Source: Bryobacterales bacterium (GTDB lineage Bacteria; Acidobacteriota; Terriglobia; Bryobacterales; Bryobacteraceae). Taken from it: a DNA stretch of 13,867 nt. A program made the translations under genes and the position numbers. Below, piece after piece: positions 11,082 through 13,867 of this stretch (the first letter of the stretch is position 1; each line of letters starts with the position of its first letter). The DNA lies in NCBI GenBank assembly GCA_016880505.1, contig JAEHDI010000079.1:1-13867 (forward strand), written 5' to 3'. The notes below the pieces were generated by a model. That model was not told where the DNA came from, made no database searches, and saw only the letters and a program-made list of their open reading frames with translations.

Positions 11082-13867
11082 ATGATAGCAAGGCGAGTAA
11101 TCCTATTCGTTTTACTGCTGTTTCCTTCGAGTTTTATTGTGGGCGCAAGCATTCCGGCCAACCTGCCCCGGCTGGAACACGGATTGAACTACAAGACTCC
11201 GGCGACGGTCTGGGACGAAGCCTTACCGCTTGGCAACGGCATGATCGGCGCTCTCGTGTGGGGCGACGGCAAGCCGCTCAAGATCTCGCTTGACCGGGCG
11301 GACCTGTGGGACCTTCGGCTGGTGCCGGAGTTCTACTCGGATGAGTACAAGTTCCGCATCATGCGGCAGTGGCACCTCGAGGGCCGAGTCAAGGACCAAG
11401 AGCGTGTCTATGAAGAACCGTACCGCCGCCCCGCTCCGACGAAAATCCCGGCAGGGCGTATCGAGCTTACGCTCGGTGGCGCGGGCAAGTTTCGCGAGAC
11501 CGCCCTTTCGCTTGCGGATGCGCTCGCAAGCTTCGCGCTGGATGACGGATCCACCGCGAGGGTGATGGTGCACGCTGTCCAACCGGTGGGCATGATCACG
11601 GTGCAGGGTCCGGCGGCCGTGTCACCGCGGCTGGTCGCACCGGGTTTCGCGGGAAAGGTTGTAGAGGCAGCGCAGGGTGGGATCGGAGCCGGGGACTTGG
11701 CGCAACTCGGATATCCGGCGCCGAAAGAATCCTCCGGCCACGACTTCCAGGCGTTCCTACAACAGGGCGCGGAGGGCTTCCAATTCGCAGTCTATCTTGG
11801 CTGGAGAAAAACCGGAAGCGGCTGGGCCGCCGCCTGGTCGGTGGCGTCGAGTTTCGAAGGCAGCGACCCGCTTGCCCTGGCGAAGCAGCGGGTGGAACAG
11901 GCGCTCGCAGCGGGCTTCGAACCGATGATGAAGACACACCGCCAATGGTGGGAGAGCTTCTGGAAGAAAGGAACGGTTCTCCTGCCGAATCCAATTGTGG
12001 AGCGGCAGTGGTTCCTTGACACGTACAAGTTCGGCGCGGCGGCACGCCGGGGTGCTCCGCCGATCACGTTGCAGGCGGTGTGGACCGCGGATGACGGCAA
12101 GCTCCCACCGTGGAAGGGAGACTATCATCACGACCTCAACACGGAACTTAGTTACTGGCCCTGTTACAGCGGTAACCGGCTTGAGGAGGGACTCAGTTAC
12201 CTCGACTATCTGTGGAACACGAGGAAGGCGGGATTCGACTGGACGAAACGATTTTTCGAATTGCCCGGCCTGAACGTCCCAATGACGGCGGACCTCAACG
12301 GCAATCAGATCGGCGGCTGGCGGCAGTACACGCACTCAGCCACGACGGCGGCGTGGCTGGCGCAGCACTTCTACCTGCACTGGAAGTACAGTGCGGATCG
12401 CGAGTTCCTCAAAGAGCGCGCCTATCCTTACCTCCATGATTCCGCCATCTTCCTGGAGGCATTCACAGCGGAGAAAGGTCCAGACGGGAAGAGGACCTTC
12501 CCCCTCAGCGCATCGCCGGAGATCAACGATAACCGGCCGACCGCCTGGTTTCCCACGGTCACAAACTATGACCTGGCGCTGACCCGGTTCCTGTTTGCCG
12601 CCACTGCGGAGCTAGCCGAGGAACTCGGACGCTGGGATGACGGCAAGCGCTGGAGGAAAGCTCTCAGCGAGCTGCCGGAATACAGCCTCGGCGACGACGG
12701 CCGGCTGCTGGTGGCGAAGGACAACCCCCTACGGCAGTCGCACCGCCACTTTTCGCACCTGATGGCGATCCACCCGCTGGGGTTGATCGATCCCATGGAC
12801 GGGGACGAGGCGGTCCGGACGATCCGCGCATCGCTCAGCGAGCTCAAGCAGCTCGGGACCGACTGGTGGTGCGGCTACAGTTTCTCGTGGCTGGCGAACC
12901 TCGCCGCGCGGGCGCGGGACGGCGAGGAGGCCGAAAAGGCGCTCGAACTTTTCTCGACTGCATTCACTCTGCGCAACAGCTTTCATTGCAACGGCGACCA
13001 AACCGGCAAAGGTTACTCGAAGTTCACGTACCGGCCGTTCACACTGGAGGGTAACTTCGCGGCGGGAGCGGGGATTCAGGAGATGCTGCTTCAGAGCCAG
13101 CGCGACAAGATTGAGGTCTTCCCGGCGGTTCCCGCTTCCTGGAAGAGCGTCTCCTTCACCACGCTGCGGGCACAGGGGGCTTTCCTTGTTTCGGCCGAGC
13201 GAAAGGCGGGGAAGACGACACGCGTGGAGATTACGTCTGAAAAGGGCGGCGAAGCGGTATTAGTCTCCCCATTCAGCGGAAAGGAAGTCCACCTCCGCAT
13301 GAAGGCGGGCGAGACAAAAGTTCTGACGGCGGACCCCCCGGCCGCGGCAGCCCGGCAATCCACGGTTGAGAACGTACTCGACGGCTGGTTCCGGTGGAGG
13401 TCGAGCGAGCCGCTGGTATCCCCCGCGGATGGCGACGGCGACCACTATTACTCGGTCAAGGACCCGACCGTCGTCCGCCACGACGGGCGCTGGCACATCT
13501 TCTGCACGGTGCGCGGGAAGAAGCGGTCCCACCAGATCGAACACATCTCGTTTGCCGAGTGGCGCGACACGGACAAGGCGTCGCGGCGGATGTTGAAGCT
13601 CAGCGGCGGCTATTTCTGTGCGCCGCAGGTGTTCTACTTCCGGCCGCATAAGAAGTGGTATCTGGTCTACCAGGTAATCGACAAGTCTCGAAAGCCGGCG
13701 CTGCAGCCTGCGTGGTCAGCCGGCGCCGACGTCTCGAACCCGGACGCCTGGACGCCCCCGGCGCTGCTGTTTGACAAGGAACCGGATGGGGTCAAAAGCT
13801 GGATCGATTTCTGGATCATCTGCGACGAGCGGCACGCATACCTGTTCTTCACCGGCATGGACGGTAC
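11082..13867 (+). CDS. Secreted multidomain glycoside hydrolase: GH95-like plus GH62-like (3' end outside window)
   Basis: The frame is open from this ATG to the end of the window (928 complete codons, no stop). A Sec signal peptide spans MIARRVILFVLLLFPSSFIV (1-20), with probable cleavage after VGA (20-22). Residues 30 to about 750 resemble GH95: WDEALPLGNGMIGALVWG (44-61), YHHDLNTELSYWP (348-360), SASPEIN (476-482) with the general-acid-like Glu480, SHRHFSHLMAIHPL (553-566), FTLEGNFAAGAGIQEMLLQS (653-672), and the end pattern KIEVFPAVPASW. A short linker (about 750-765) leads to a GH62-like five-blade domain: SVKDPTVVRHDGRWHIFCTV (791-810) with the base-type Asp794, YFCAPQVFYFRPHKKWYLVY (844-863), and SWIDFWIICDERHAYLFFT (906-924). 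The GH62 general acid should lie beyond the window. The protein would release fucose/galactose-type and arabinofuranose side chains from plant polysaccharide. Compared with GH95 fucosidases, two active-site positions are changed (see findings). Confidence 0.85.
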   Translation, partial: MIARRVILFVLLLFPSSFIVGASIPANLPRLEHGLNYKTPATVWDEALPLGNGMIGALVWGDGKPLKISLDRADLWDLRLVPEFYSDEYKFRIMRQWHLEGRVKDQERVYEEPYRRPAPTKIPAGRIELTLGGAGKFRETALSLADALASFALDDGSTARVMVHAVQPVGMITVQGPAAVSPRLVAPGFAGKVVEAAQGGIGAGDLAQLGYPAPKESSGHDFQAFLQQGAEGFQFAVYLGWRKTGSGWAAAWSVASSFEGSDPLALAKQRVEQALAAGFEPMMKTHRQWWESFWKKGTVLLPNPIVERQWFLDTYKFGAAARRGAPPITLQAVWTADDGKLPPWKGDYHHDLNTELSYWPCYSGNRLEEGLSYLDYLWNTRKAGFDWTKRFFELPGLNVPMTADLNGNQIGGWRQYTHSATTAAWLAQHFYLHWKYSADREFLKERAYPYLHDSAIFLEAFTAEKGPDGKRTFPLSASPEINDNRPTAWFPTVTNYDLALTRFLFAATAELAEELGRWDDGKRWRKALSELPEYSLGDDGRLLVAKDNPLRQSHRHFSHLMAIHPLGLIDPMDGDEAVRTIRASLSELKQLGTDWWCGYSFSWLANLAARARDGEEAEKALELFSTAFTLRNSFHCNGDQTGKGYSKFTYRPFTLEGNFAAGAGIQEMLLQSQRDKIEVFPAVPASWKSVSFTTLRAQGAFLVSAERKAGKTTRVEITSEKGGEAVLVSPFSGKEVHLRMKAGETKVLTADPPAAAARQSTVENVLDGWFRWRSSEPLVSPADGDGDHYYSVKDPTVVRHDGRWHIFCTVRGKKRSHQIEHISFAEWRDTDKASRRMLKLSGGYFCAPQVFYFRPHKKWYLVYQVIDKSRKPALQPAWSAGADVSNPDAWTPPALLFDKEPDGVKSWIDFWIICDERHAYLFFTGMDG

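Noticed and set aside
11757..12335. A 192-codon minus-strand frame inside the glycoside hydrolase gene
   Set aside because: It is antisense to the GH95-like domain and has no motifs. The plus-strand frame is uninterrupted through the region with clear hydrolase signatures.
1..13867. CRISPR arrays, toxin-antitoxin pairs, phage structural genes, rRNA
   Set aside because: I looked for regularly spaced repeats and for recognisable products on both strands and found none. The only repeats are the IS ends, their flanks and short palindromes.

Overview
The window looks like accessory-rich chromosome of a GC-rich soil acidobacterium, probably of the Solibacter/Bryobacter type. The evidence is circumstantial: a Pkn-type kinase fused to a TolB/WD40-like propeller, Tat-exported Gfo/Idh/MocA and aldo/keto reductase-fold proteins, a small basic protein of a kind I associate with acidobacteria, and plant-polysaccharide hydrolases. 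No rRNA or lineage marker is present, so the assignment is an inference.

Left part (1-2680). The 3' end of a tatA/tatB gene is followed 17 nt later by tatC, so this is a Tat translocon operon. TatC has an acidic low-complexity N-terminal extension and an apparent seventh membrane helix. Next come a 78-residue basic coiled-coil protein and, convergently, a SAM-dependent methyltransferase. A perfect 20-bp palindrome lies between the methyltransferase start and a divergent tRNA-Ala(CGC) gene.

Middle (2754-6613). Directly behind the tRNA lies a 3.84-kb segment bounded by inverted ISL3-type ends. A 17-bp core is identical at both ends, and 8-bp copies of CAACCTTT sit just outside. Inside are the C-terminal half of an ISL3 transposase, the C-terminal end of a tyrosine recombinase (integrase) and one large intact gene, a receptor-like Ser/Thr kinase with a propeller sensor. 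I read this as a transposase-dead mobile cassette carrying a signalling gene, or as a mosaic of an IS and a tRNA-targeted island. It is the most unusual thing in the window.

Right part (6614-10133). A small secreted protein appears frameshifted. It is followed by a VOC/PhnB-like protein with a UACG-tetraloop leader hairpin, then a probable two-gene operon of Tat-exported proteins: an aldo/keto reductase-fold protein that has lost three of its four catalytic residues, and a Gfo/Idh/MocA oxidoreductase.

Far right (10138-13867). An EamA-type exporter gene converges on that operon. Diverging from it, with only 18 bp between start codons, is a very long open frame running off the window. It encodes a Sec-secreted fusion of a GH95-like (alpha-L-fucosidase clan) domain and a GH62-like (alpha-L-arabinofuranosidase) domain. 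Together with the exported oxidoreductases it points to periplasmic or extracellular breakdown of decorated plant glycans.
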